Assembly (NCBI GenBank): GCA_027490195.1 | Contig: JAIXYN010000098.1 | Coordinates: 1-64,000 of the forward strand | From: Verrucomicrobiaceae bacterium | GTDB taxonomy: Bacteria; Verrucomicrobiota; Verrucomicrobiia; Verrucomicrobiales; Verrucomicrobiaceae | Length of the DNA: 64,000 nt | Reading direction: 5' to 3' | The notes under the pieces: generated by a model | Told to the model about the DNA's origin: nothing | What the model saw: only the letters and a program-made list of their open reading frames with translations | The model's database searches: none | Program-made: the position numbers and the translations under genes | In this document: positions 45,474 through 53,551 of the stretch, piece by piece | How the letters are laid out: each line of letters opens with the position of its first letter | Numbering within the stretch: the stretch's first letter is position 1

Positions 45474-46424
45474 ATGAAACTCCGCCACATCCTTCTGGCC
45501 TCCACCTTCCTGATTGCCGCCTGCGGCAAGACTTCGGATCAACATGCGGAATCCAAAGGCACCATCGCGGTGTCGTTGCTCTCCTTGCAAAATCCCTTCT
45601 TCAAAGTGATCGGCGACAGCATCATCGCCGAGGCCAAGAAGAACGGGTATGACACGCTCGTGGTCAGCGCAGACGGTGACGTGGCGCGCCAGAGCAACCA
45701 GATCAAAGACTTCATCGTGAAAGATGTCGCCGCCATCGTGCTGAGCCCCACGGATTCAAAAGCGATTGTAACCGTGATCCAGGAAGCCAACGCCGCCGCC
45801 ATTCCCGTCTTCACCGTGGATGTGCCCTGCAACGAGCCCGGCGTGAAAATCGCCACCCAGGTGGCCACGGACAACTTCGGCGGCGGCAAGATGGCGGCAG
45901 AGGCCATGATCGAGGCGCTGCAAGGGCAGGGGGGTAAGATCGGCGTGCTCGACATGAAGCAGGTCGAGTCCTGCATCCTGCGCGTTAAAGGCTTCAAGGA
46001 AGTACTGGCCACTCACAATGCCACAGCGGCGAGAAAAATCGAGATCGTAAGCGAACTCGACTGCCACGGCGCCAACGACAAAGGCTACAAAGCCACCGAA
46101 GACATGCTGCAGGCCCAGCCAGATCTCGTCGGCATTTTTGCCATCAATGACCCCGGCGCACTCGGTGCACGCGGTGCCATTGAGAAGGCGGGCCGCACGG
46201 ACAAGGTCGTCATCATCGGTTTCGACGGCCAGCCTGAAGGCAAGCAGGCGATCAAGGAAGGCAAGATCTACGCTGACCCCATTCAGTTCCCGGACAAGAT
46301 GGGCGCAGAAGTCGTGCGCGCCTTCATGCGCTACTCCAAAGGCCAGGAACTCCCGCCCCAGATGCTCATTCCGACAAGTCTGTATCGCAAAGCCGATGGC
46401 GCGGCGGATGCTTCACTGAGATAG
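45474..46424 (+). CDS. sugar ABC transporter substrate-binding lipoprotein (RbsB-like)
   Basis: A 316-residue periplasmic-binding protein of the type I (ribose) class. MKLRHILLASTFLIAAC is a lipoprotein signal with Cys as first mature residue. IAVSLLSLQNPFF opens lobe 1; ADGDVARQSNQIKDFI and TDSKAIVTVI follow; KVVIIGFDGQPEG is the second-lobe signature. No permease or ATPase gene is adjacent, so it is an orphan here and may act as a sensor or with a distant transporter. Confidence 0.87.
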   Translation: MKLRHILLASTFLIAACGKTSDQHAESKGTIAVSLLSLQNPFFKVIGDSIIAEAKKNGYDTLVVSADGDVARQSNQIKDFIVKDVAAIVLSPTDSKAIVTVIQEANAAAIPVFTVDVPCNEPGVKIATQVATDNFGGGKMAAEAMIEALQGQGGKIGVLDMKQVESCILRVKGFKEVLATHNATAARKIEIVSELDCHGANDKGYKATEDMLQAQPDLVGIFAINDPGALGARGAIEKAGRTDKVVIIGFDGQPEGKQAIKEGKIYADPIQFPDKMGAEVVRAFMRYSKGQELPPQMLIPTSLYRKADGAADASLR

Positions 46425-46428
46425 TCCC

Positions 46429-46974
46429 ATGCTCAATCTCATGAACCCGCTCACCGTCCTCACCCTGCTGGCGCTTGCCACATCCGTCGTCTCTGCTGCC
46501 GATCCAAAGCCCGCGTCCGAATTCACCACCACCGACCCCAAGAAGGTCAAAATCCTCGAAGACTCGTCCCGCGAAAAAGATCCCGAGATCGATCACTTCA
46601 GGCATCTCTGCCCCGGTCTTGGCGGCTATCAGGTCATCCATGAAGGCGGCGATCTGCGCAGCTGGATCAATCTGATCTACGACGGCAGCAAGACCGACCT
46701 CATGAGCGACACCCTCACCGCCTGCCCCGGCCAGTTCCCGGCCAAGGCGAACAACGTCGTGCAATGGCGCGGCTTCCGCAAAGGCGGCTCCTTTGCCCCT
46801 TACGCCATCATCTACCGCATGATGTCCAGCGCCGATGACGAAAAGCAGACGCGCCTGGAAACGCTCGTCATCATCAAGCTCGACAAGGACAAATCAACCG
46901 TCGTCGGCCATGTGTCCGCGAAAGAAGGAAACGAAAAAGCCGAGATGCTCGCAGACAAGCTCTGCAAGCCATGA
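46429..46974 (+). CDS. hypothetical exported protein
   Basis: A 181-residue protein with signal LTVLTLLALATSVVSA (an internal ATG at 46441 is an alternative start). The mature part has two cysteines in HLCPGLGGYQV and TACPGQFPAK. It has RSWINLIYDG and alternating strands, but no recognised family. It lies 4 bases after the binding-protein stop and 10 bases before the SGNH-like gene, so a three-gene operon is likely. Confidence 0.6.
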   Translation: MLNLMNPLTVLTLLALATSVVSAADPKPASEFTTTDPKKVKILEDSSREKDPEIDHFRHLCPGLGGYQVIHEGGDLRSWINLIYDGSKTDLMSDTLTACPGQFPAKANNVVQWRGFRKGGSFAPYAIIYRMMSSADDEKQTRLETLVIIKLDKDKSTVVGHVSAKEGNEKAEMLADKLCKP

Positions 46975-46984
46975 GCAAACACAC

Positions 46985-47845
46985 ATGAAGGCACGCTCAT
47001 TCATTCATTGGTCCCGCCGCACGCTGTTGCTGGCAGCTTTCGTCGCCGCTTGCTGCTTGCAGTCAAAGGCCGCCGACGAGCTGCCGCACGTGCGCATCCT
47101 CTTTCTCGGCAACAGCTACACCGCCTTCAATCTCCTGCCCGGCATGGTGGGCGAGCTCATGCTCTCCTCCCAAATGCTGGCGCCGCACATCGGCAGCAGT
47201 CTTCAGGGCAACTACACGCTGGAGCGCCACACCACCAATGCGGAGGGCATGGACTTACTGAAAAAAGGAGCCGACGACGGCAAGCCCTGGGACGTCGTCG
47301 TCGTTCAGGAGCACAGCGTCGTCTCCGCCGCCGCCGCCGTGGATGCAGATGCCAAAATGCTCATGGAAAACGGCCTCGCCAAGCTCGTCAAATCCGCCCA
47401 CGAATTGAACCCCAAAGTGCTGGTCGTCGTGTTTCAGGTGTGGGCTCGGCACGAAAAGCTCTGGAAGGAAAAATCCGCCGATGCCCTCGCCACCGGCGAA
47501 AATCCTGGGCAGGCCCTTGCCCGCATTCACCTTGCGAATGCGAACGCCGTGAAAGCCGCGCAGGAAAAAAATCCAGGCGCACAAATCATCGTCAGCCCCG
47601 TGGGAGATTTCTGGTGGCTCGTGCATGACCTCTATCCCGCGCTCTCGCTCTATGCTGAGGACGGCACGCATCCCGATCTGCTCGGCTCACTGCTTAGCGC
47701 TTACATCATTCTCGGCAGCATCGGCGGACGTGAAATGCTCGAACAATCTTCATGGCTGCCGCCAGACTGTCCTGCGGTGCAGGCTGCACGCGCGAAGAAG
47801 ATGGTGCTGGATCACCCCGAAGTGTTCAAAGCGGCTGGGAAGTAG
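46985..47845 (+). CDS. SGNH/GDSL-like hydrolase, exported
   Basis: A 286-residue protein. MKARSFIHWSRRTLLLAAFVAACC is a signal. VRILFLGNSYTAFN is the SGNH block I (GNS in place of GDS), VVVQEHSV fits block III, and EDGTHPDLLGSLL supplies the catalytic Asp-x-x-His (DGTH). Families of this type deacetylate glycans or act as esterases. The start is 50 codons inside a longer frame that overlaps the upstream gene. Confidence 0.78.
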   Translation: MKARSFIHWSRRTLLLAAFVAACCLQSKAADELPHVRILFLGNSYTAFNLLPGMVGELMLSSQMLAPHIGSSLQGNYTLERHTTNAEGMDLLKKGADDGKPWDVVVVQEHSVVSAAAAVDADAKMLMENGLAKLVKSAHELNPKVLVVVFQVWARHEKLWKEKSADALATGENPGQALARIHLANANAVKAAQEKNPGAQIIVSPVGDFWWLVHDLYPALSLYAEDGTHPDLLGSLLSAYIILGSIGGREMLEQSSWLPPDCPAVQAARAKKMVLDHPEVFKAAGK

Positions 47846-47947
47846 TACCACTCGCAGTTTAGGCGATGTTTAAAACCTGTGCTGAATGCCTGGAGTGACT
47901 TCATGCTAGCTTAGGGTCACTTCACGCCCCATGCGCCTCTCTCCGAA

Positions 47948-48039
47948 AGCCCGGAGGGCTGGCATAATGGTAGCCGGGGGCGCAAGCCCCCGGAGCTCAT
48001 CACCCACCCCTCCCAAATTTCGTGGAACCGCGTAGCGGT
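47948..48039. repeat. array of three small perfect hairpins in a convergent gap
   Basis: AGCCC, loop GGA, GGGCT (47948-47960); CCGGGGGC, loop GCAA, GCCCCCGG (47974-47993); ACCGC, loop GTA, GCGGT (48027-48039). The middle hairpin has a GNRA-type tetraloop. The region lies between the SGNH-like gene and the convergent pseudopilin gene. No coding sequence is evident. Confidence 0.65.
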
Positions 48040-48112
48040 GACACAAAACTCCAAGCCGCCCAAACGTGACAACGGCAGCGTCAAAGCATGTTTTCAGACG
48101 CCTTTGGCCCCA

Positions 48113-48733
48113 TCATTTGGGCCGCCAGGAGGTGACATCATCACCCGTGCGCGGAATCTGGTCTTTCCCGCTGCTGTAAACGGCCACCTTGTTGACAACA
48201 TGCGCCGCCTGACCCGTCGAGATCTTGGGGTCGGTATTGCTGACATCGGGATTTTTCACCTGATTGTCACCGTTCGTATCCAGCAGGATGTGGTAAGGCT
48301 GGCCATACATGTCAGCCAGCTTGAAGGGGCGTGCAGCGCCTACCAGACCGTGGTGGCCATTATTCGCTGGGGGGAATGTTACGAAAGGCGTCCGCTTGGG
48401 ATTCAGATCCACTGCGCCGCTCGATGCAGGAGGAATGCCCATGAGAGTATCCACCAGCGAATTCGTGCCATCCGTCAGCAGTTCGGCTGCGTCCTCACCA
48501 TTCGCTCCGGTGACACTGGAGTCGATGGGCCAGCGGCCATAGTCAGTCTGGTATTGGTCAATGCCATTCTTGAGATCCATCAACACCGTTCGTACCTTGA
48601 GACGATTGGCTTGGTCAATGGCGTTGGTGATTCCCGCTGCCGTTAGGCTCGCGAGGATCGCGATGATGGTGATCGTAATGAGCAGTTCGATCAAGGTGAA
48701 CGCTCTCGAAGCAGGTAGCCGGTGCGTTTTCAT
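48113..48733 (-). CDS. type II secretion-like pseudopilin (GspG/PulG type)
   Basis: A 206-residue protein with the class III prepilin motif: MKTHRLPASRAFTLIELLIT, cleavage expected before F with E at +5. A hydrophobic helix (ITITIIAILASLTAAGI) follows, then DQYQTDYGRWP as in GspG C-terminal domains. The C-terminus (YGQPYHILLDTNGDNQVKNPD) resembles the calcium loop of GspG. Other T2SS genes are absent nearby; isolated pseudopilins are numerous in Verrucomicrobiota and Planctomycetota. Confidence 0.9.
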   Translation of the reverse strand: MKTHRLPASRAFTLIELLITITIIAILASLTAAGITNAIDQANRLKVRTVLMDLKNGIDQYQTDYGRWPIDSSVTGANGEDAAELLTDGTNSLVDTLMGIPPASSGAVDLNPKRTPFVTFPPANNGHHGLVGAARPFKLADMYGQPYHILLDTNGDNQVKNPDVSNTDPKISTGQAAHVVNKVAVYSSGKDQIPRTGDDVTSWRPK

Positions 48734-48824
48734 AAACAGATTTTACCTGAAATGCCAGTGGCAGGTCAATACTGCTTTTTCACCCTTGATCCACCTCTGG
48801 AAACAGCGCACGGCTTCCCTCCCC

Positions 48825-49295
48825 GTGAACAAACCTGCCGTCCTCGATCAACTTCTCTCCGTGCTCAATGCCGAACTCGCCGCACTCACCCGCGCCGCGC
48901 AGGGAGCCTTCGCCGCCGCCACGGACCCGGACAGCAAGGCAGAGAACAAGTACGATACCCGCACCTTGGAAGCCTCCTACGTCGCTCGTGGTCAGGCCCA
49001 GCGCGTGGCAGAGCTTCAAGAGGCTGTGCGTGCCTTTGGTGCCTTGTCTGGAAACACCCTGGACTCAGGTGCCGCCATCACACTCGGAGCACTCGTCACC
49101 TTGGAGACCCCCGACGAACAAACCCATTACTTCCTCGGCCCCTTTGCCGGTGGCACCGAGATAGTGCATGCAGGTCAGGAAGTCGTCGTCATCACCCCCG
49201 CATCCGCCTTGGGTCAGAAACTCATCGCCAAGCGGGCAGGGGACACCATCGCACTGCGGCCCGGCCTTTCCGCCAAGGTGATCGCAGTGGCCTGA
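48825..49295 (+). CDS. GreA/GreB-like transcription elongation factor family protein
   Basis: A 156-residue protein from GTG 48825 (VNKPAVLDQLL); no ATG start fits. The N-terminal coiled coil (LLSVLNAELAALTRAAQGAFAAA, AENKYDTRTLEASYVARGQAQRVAELQ) and a C-terminal FKBP-like part (ALVTLETPDEQTHYFLGPF, ITPASALGQKLIAKRAGDTI) resemble GreA/B. The tip residues differ, so it may be a Gre paralogue binding the RNA polymerase secondary channel. It is divergent from the pseudopilin gene. Confidence 0.78.
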   Translation: MNKPAVLDQLLSVLNAELAALTRAAQGAFAAATDPDSKAENKYDTRTLEASYVARGQAQRVAELQEAVRAFGALSGNTLDSGAAITLGALVTLETPDEQTHYFLGPFAGGTEIVHAGQEVVVITPASALGQKLIAKRAGDTIALRPGLSAKVIAVA

Positions 49296-49384
49296 TCACG
49301 GCGAATCTGCCTCCTCATGTAGAATGCAACGGCATCTTCCTCAAAGCATCGCACTTCATGGGGTCTGAAGGACCCACGGACTCA

Positions 49385-49419
49385 GCCCAGGGCGCCGGAG
49401 CGCAGCGACAAGCCCTGGG
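49385..49419. repeat. CCCAGGGC/GCCCTGGG repeat, second copy
   Basis: Arms CCCAGGGC (49386-49393) and GCCCTGGG (49412-49419) repeat the hairpin at 39112-39130, including CAGCC before it and GTCA..ATG after it, but with an 18-base spacer. It lies between two convergent genes. The rest of 49296-49547 shows no gene. Confidence 0.65.
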
Positions 49420-49547
49420 TCACATGAGCCAATGCACAGCGTTTCTTCAGGAAGCGCCCTGAATGGGCGCGGGAGCAGGTGCTTTCGCCCTACCATCTCA
49501 CGGTTCATGCCGTTCCTGGAAGTTTGCCAAATCAAGGACGGCCTGCA

Positions 49548-50591
49548 CTAGCAGTCACAGCCGCAGCATCCACATCCGTCGCCGTCGCAGGGATTGCAGT
49601 CGATCATGGAACTCCCGCCTCTGGTCCATCCGGGGCGGCAGCAATCAAAGCATTCGCAGCAATTGCAACCATCGCATTTGTCCCAGCAGGAGCGTTTGCG
49701 CTGGGTGCCTTCAATGGGTGACTGCACATGCTTCGTGCCTTTGTCTTCCTTTCCCGCCACCTGCGCCACTCGCGCTTCCGCCCCTGCGATCAGCACCGCC
49801 TGTAGCAGATCGCGATGTCGCAGCAGCGGCAGCGCATCAAACGCACGCCGCAGGCTAGCGAGTGCTTGCTCAAGCGCAGGCAGCAACGCGGCACGACGTC
49901 CCCCGAGATCAGCAAAGGCATGCAGCGGGTTGAACTGCCCGCGCCTCTTGTCCCGCGCCCAATCCTCCCACGCATCCTGCGCGTAGATGAGAAAGCCCAG
50001 GCTCTCACCGAGTTGTTGCAGCAGCGGCTTGGCCTCCGTTGCTCTAGACACCTGCGCGAGGTGCCCCACGATCTCACCATACGCCGCACACGTCGGCCTA
50101 GCGCATGCGTCGAGGCTCGCTGAGGGATGCTCGATGTCTCTTTGTCCGGCCATCCAGCCGCGAACCTCTTGCACACGAAAGCGCATCGCATGCAGCAGGC
50201 CCAGCGCATCGCCGATGGGCCTGTCGAGCGCTCTCGATCCCACACGCGCCGCATGGCGTCGCCACCCCCGTTCATCCTGCGCATCGTCATCCAGCTTCGC
50301 GCTCAGGCCACAAATCGTCACAGCAGCGGTGTATTGCAGCACCGGGCTGTCCGCCACCAGATCACGCGGCGCGGCGAATGCATTGCAGCAGGTGGTCTGG
50401 CACAGCTCCGGCGGCGCTTCCGCCAGGGCATTGCCCAGCAGCGTGAGAAAAGCGCTGTCCCTGTTCACCAGCCACCGCGCCCAAGCGCCATAGTGACGGT
50501 GCAAATTCGTGCCGAGACCGCAGAAGTGCGCTCGATACAAAAACGCCGCCTTCTGGCAGCACATCGTGGGACCCGGGAGATGGCCGAACAT
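49548..50591 (-). CDS. DUF5685 family protein with Cys-rich tail
   Basis: A 347-residue protein from start MFGHLPGPTMCCQK. The N-terminus FGHLPGP...FLYRAHFCGLGTNLHRHYG and the CQTTCCN cluster match DUF5685-type sequences. A helical core follows (LGFLIYAQDAWEDWARDKRRGQFN) reminiscent of polyprenyl-synthase-like folds. The last about 45 residues are extraordinarily cysteine-rich (KCDGCNCCECFDCC ... CGCCGCDC) and might bind metal. It lies 44 bases downstream of the desaturase gene, so the two may be co-transcribed. Confidence 0.78.
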   Translation of the reverse strand: MFGHLPGPTMCCQKAAFLYRAHFCGLGTNLHRHYGAWARWLVNRDSAFLTLLGNALAEAPPELCQTTCCNAFAAPRDLVADSPVLQYTAAVTICGLSAKLDDDAQDERGWRRHAARVGSRALDRPIGDALGLLHAMRFRVQEVRGWMAGQRDIEHPSASLDACARPTCAAYGEIVGHLAQVSRATEAKPLLQQLGESLGFLIYAQDAWEDWARDKRRGQFNPLHAFADLGGRRAALLPALEQALASLRRAFDALPLLRHRDLLQAVLIAGAEARVAQVAGKEDKGTKHVQSPIEGTQRKRSCWDKCDGCNCCECFDCCRPGWTRGGSSMIDCNPCDGDGCGCCGCDC

Positions 50592-50635
50592 CGCCGAAGA
50601 TGGCGCAAACACCCCCGGCGACGAATGGTTTTCTC

Positions 50636-51241
50636 TCACCCCGCACGCCGCATCTCAGCGATCCACTCCGGCGGAATGCCCTGCCCGGGCACCGAGCTGT
50701 CCGGCTGCCGCTTCAGCCCCACCGTATGCTCTAGCAGCCACTCCAGGCCTTCCCAAAAATGCAGCGCATCCAGCACCGGGTTCAGCGCATTCGTTACCGG
50801 GCAGTAATGCACCTCCTTCGGATTCGTGTGGTGCAGCGTGTGGTGCTGTGGCGTCTGCAAGATTCGGAGATCCTGCAACCGCGAGATGAAGCGCCCGTTT
50901 TCCTTCCGGGTTCGGTGCGACCACTTGTGCACCTCGTTCGCATTCCCACCCACCAGCGCAAAGAGCCACACATGCCACGTCAGGCAGCCCAGCCACGACG
51001 CCGCGATGATCAGCAGCCCCATCGCCGCCAGCAGCTCCTTGTTGCTCTCCCACCACGTGTTCCGCGTCATGCGTCTTGGCAGGTGATGATGCACAATGTT
51101 CGGCCGCCCGATCCAGCGCCCCAGCCACGGCGTATCTTCGCGGATGTAAGCATCCTCCATCCAATGGACAAGACCAGCGGCAAAATCCGCAGCAAGCACC
51201 ACGCCTGCCGCCTGTAGAGTGAGTGAGATAAGGTCGTTCAT
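50636..51241 (-). CDS. carF: plasmanylethanolamine desaturase (CarF/PEDS1/TMEM189 family)
   Basis: A 201-residue membrane protein of the lipid-desaturase family that introduces the vinyl-ether bond of plasmalogens. The conserved His set is complete: H26 (GLVHWMED), H51-H53 (NIVHHHLP), H105 and H109 (NEVHKWSH), H133/H134 and H137/H138 (QHHTLHH), H145. Transmembrane segments are near 8-25 and 70-97. Bacterial CarF lets Myxococcus make plasmalogens for singlet-oxygen signalling. The symbol is by family. It is encoded upstream of the DUF5685 gene on the same strand. Confidence 0.9.
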   Translation of the reverse strand: MNDLISLTLQAAGVVLAADFAAGLVHWMEDAYIREDTPWLGRWIGRPNIVHHHLPRRMTRNTWWESNKELLAAMGLLIIAASWLGCLTWHVWLFALVGGNANEVHKWSHRTRKENGRFISRLQDLRILQTPQHHTLHHTNPKEVHYCPVTNALNPVLDALHFWEGLEWLLEHTVGLKRQPDSSVPGQGIPPEWIAEMRRAG

Positions 51242-51386
51242 GACCCCCCATCACTTGCCCACAAAAGCACACCTCAGGACATTGATACTCTTGAAGCTTC
51301 GATTGAGAGGATCAATGGAGGTCTGCTAGGTTCCAGGGGGCTGAACTACGAGTTGCACACGCTGGGGATTTCCATATCTTTGGCCC

Positions 51387-51599
51387 ATGTCATTTGATCC
51401 TGCTGCCATTCAACTGCCTCCACTCGGAGTTGAGACGCGCATGCCGCCGCAGAATCGGCGTGAGCTGTCATTCGAAGAGGTATATCAGCAGGTGCGCCGT
51501 CATTTGAAGGATGATGTGGCCGGAACAATGTCGGTGCAAATGAAAGCCCAGATCAACGGCAGCCATGCTCACACAGCGCGAGTTTGCACGGCTGGTTGA
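51387..51599 (+). CDS. small hypothetical protein coupled to the kinase-like gene
   Basis: A 70-residue protein (MSFDPAAIQLPPLGVETRMP...). A helical part, LSFEEVYQQVRRHLKDDV, is visible. No family named. It overlaps the kinase-like gene by 35 bases. This repeats the layout at 4470-5242 and might be an antitoxin-like or regulatory partner. Confidence 0.5.
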   Translation: MSFDPAAIQLPPLGVETRMPPQNRRELSFEEVYQQVRRHLKDDVAGTMSVQMKAQINGSHAHTARVCTAG

Positions 51600-52236
51600 T
51601 GGTCCGTCGTTGGATCGCGAAATCGACCGCCTTACGAAAAAGGGCGGCGGTTGGCTTCAGGCGGCCCAGATACTCAGCCGCAGGGTTAACTGTACCTTGG
51701 ATTGGGAGGAATTAGGGCCTTCAGGTTCACGCTACCAAGTCTTGGGCAGTCGTGGCGAGGCGGTGCTCTTTTGGGACAGTCACCTGAAGAACTGCATCGT
51801 GAAACTACGTGGCCGCGAGGAGAACGGCTATGGCACTGCAGGCTTCGGCTGCATCCTTCTGCGCAATGAGCGCGGCATGATCGACTACGGGCCGGGGACC
51901 CTTGAGCAGGCGCTGGAACGCGAGCGTCTGAGCTGGGTTCATCTCGGCTTTGGCTGTGTGTTCGAAGATGTCATTGGCGATGTCTCAGGACTGCTTCTGG
52001 CACAGGCATTCATCAGTGGCTCTGCGCCCACCGAGCCTGAAATCCATGCGTGGATGACACAGCACGGCTGGGAATCCTTGGCGGAAGCGCGCGACGTGTC
52101 TGTCACACTGCGTCAGCATGCCTGGCGGCGTGGCAAGATCGGTGCCTTTGACGCCAATGAGACGAACTTCATCAAGAGCGATGTGGACGGTCAGTTGTAC
52201 CCGATTGATCTAATCGTTTGGACGCTGCCCGAGTGA
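51565..52236 (+). CDS. polyvalent-protein-kinase-like protein
   Basis: A 223-residue protein. Residues 1-45 are helical. A kinase-like N-lobe strand with lysine is at KNCIVKLRG (about K80). The C-lobe contains LAQAFISGSAPTEPEIHAWM and the catalytic-like FDANETNFIK (D196, N201) followed by GQLYPIDLIVW, comparable with ITDAHARNF...IPVDLVI in the gene at 4470. The family is seen in phage polyvalent proteins and as stand-alone genes. Target unknown. A hairpin terminator follows. Confidence 0.72.
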   Translation: MLTQREFARLVDGPSLDREIDRLTKKGGGWLQAAQILSRRVNCTLDWEELGPSGSRYQVLGSRGEAVLFWDSHLKNCIVKLRGREENGYGTAGFGCILLRNERGMIDYGPGTLEQALERERLSWVHLGFGCVFEDVIGDVSGLLLAQAFISGSAPTEPEIHAWMTQHGWESLAEARDVSVTLRQHAWRRGKIGAFDANETNFIKSDVDGQLYPIDLIVWTLPE

Positions 52237-52237
52237 C

Positions 52238-52261
52238 AGGGCCGGTGTTGCCCGGCCCTTT
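52238..52261 (+). terminator. short GC-rich hairpin terminator
   Basis: GGGCCGG (52239-52245) pairs with CCGGCCC (52252-52258) across a 6-base loop directly after the kinase-like stop, extended by A-T at 52238/52259 and followed by only three Ts (52259-52261). A weak intrinsic terminator. Confidence 0.6.
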
Positions 52262-52326
52262 CAATCCCACACGTTTGGCGAGTGCTCCCTTGGAAACCGC
52301 GCACCCATTCCCCCCTCCAGTTCCCC

Positions 52327-52497
52327 GGACCGCAACGCGGTCCCGTCACGTGCATTGTGCTAGCTTGTGGCCGCTCGGCTGACGGAACTTCCTTGAGGTT
52401 CATGATCCTGCGAGGATCGCGCGTGGCACTGTTCCCAGGAGAGCACTCGCTGTCACTCGGCACTCCTGGGCTGCATGACGAAAGCCCGTTGGGCTTT
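52327..52497. repeat. array of perfect short hairpins in intergenic DNA
   Basis: The 320-base gap 52237-52556 contains GGACCGC, loop AAC, GCGGTCC (52327-52343); CCCAGGAG (52434-52441) with CTCCTGGG (52463-52470); and AAAGCCC, loop GTT, GGGCTTT (52481-52497). No convincing coding sequence is present. The design resembles 39081-39440 and 47948-48039. Confidence 0.65.
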
Positions 52498-52556
52498 GGA
52501 TAGCCAGATTCACAAATTAATTGCTGTGGACGCTCTCTTTGGGGCAACATGATCAG

Positions 52557-53267
52557 ATGAATCCAAAAGCGAAAATCTGGCTTCTTCGTTTGGCTGGCAT
52601 TCCCATCACGATTCTCGTTCCCATGATTGGTTCGAATCTCTTGATGTATCTGTGCCAGTGGCTCCTGGGTTATGGCAGCCTGTTCTTCTTGTCCATTCCG
52701 ATACTTGTAGTCTTAATCTGGTCAACTTTCCGGATGGCTGGCTGGACCGTTTTTGCTTCACAAGCGAACTTGTTAAGTCATGGCATCCGCCGCGTCGGTT
52801 ATGCCGTGGGTTTCGTGGCATTTTTGATCTTGGCATACTGGGTCATTCGACTCCCAGAACGACCGTATGATCGAGCAGCGCTTAAATTTTCTGAGATCAC
52901 ACCGGCAACAGTGAACGTAACCGGAGTCTGGAATGGCACATGGACAGATCCAAGAGCCAGATACGAAGAGGTTATTTCTTTAACCCTCGAGCAAACGGGC
53001 AATACCATCTCCGGCACCATTCAAAGCGAAAAGGAAAGGGTGCCAGGTTACAAAAGAGAGCGAGAGTGGGAGATCATCGATGGCCAGATCAGTGGTGACC
53101 GGATCAATTTGTATTATAGGCAAGGAGATTTCCGGATGGACATCCCCGCGACGCTTCTTGGTGTGTGCAAAAAAGGTGAAATGTCAGGGGAGTACTTCGG
53201 TCATGTGGCTGCTAGGATCGGCTTCTCAACCAAGGGCACCTGGCATGTGACTAAGACAAAGCCATGA
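52557..53267 (+). CDS. hypothetical membrane protein with C-terminal beta domain
   Basis: A 236-residue protein from MNPKAKIWLL; the preceding 12 codons are rejected. Three hydrophobic segments are seen (IPITILVPMIGSNLLMYLC; GSLFFLSIPILVVLIW; VGYAVGFVAFLILAYW), then a lipocalin-like beta domain (VTGVWNGTWTDP...GNTISGTIQSEKE...GEMSGEYFG). Base composition is less GC-rich than its neighbours. No family named. Confidence 0.65.
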   Translation: MNPKAKIWLLRLAGIPITILVPMIGSNLLMYLCQWLLGYGSLFFLSIPILVVLIWSTFRMAGWTVFASQANLLSHGIRRVGYAVGFVAFLILAYWVIRLPERPYDRAALKFSEITPATVNVTGVWNGTWTDPRARYEEVISLTLEQTGNTISGTIQSEKERVPGYKREREWEIIDGQISGDRINLYYRQGDFRMDIPATLLGVCKKGEMSGEYFGHVAARIGFSTKGTWHVTKTKP

Positions 53268-53314
53268 CACACCCGGTTCGAGCGCATGAGACCCATTTTC
53301 CTACGGCGTAACTT

Positions 53315-53551
53315 TTACTTCTCGTCCCCTGGCATCGGCGGCACATCCGGCACCATGGCCAGAACCTCGCTGAGGCCGCCTTTACGGCCGCGTGCAGCCC
53401 GGACTTCGATGCTATCACGAACTTGCCAGGCGGAGATCTGGGAGGAGAGCGCCAAGGCGACGATCTGATCCACCGAGGTGCTCTCCTTCTCTGCCGCATC
53501 AGCAATGATACGAGCGAGGAAGTCTGGGATGCTGGCGGAGATGGTTGTCAT
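53315..53551 (-). CDS. ribbon-helix-helix-like antitoxin (second gene)
   Basis: A 78-residue protein, MTTISASIPDFLARIIADAAEKESTSVDQIVALAL: a strand followed by two helices, as in CopG/Arc-like antitoxins. Its start overlaps the PIN toxin stop as ATGA, so the order is toxin then antitoxin, the reverse of the usual VapBC order. The acidic C-terminus (VPDVPPMPGDEK) would bind the toxin. Confidence 0.72.
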   Translation of the reverse strand: MTTISASIPDFLARIIADAAEKESTSVDQIVALALSSQISAWQVRDSIEVRAARGRKGGLSEVLAMVPDVPPMPGDEK

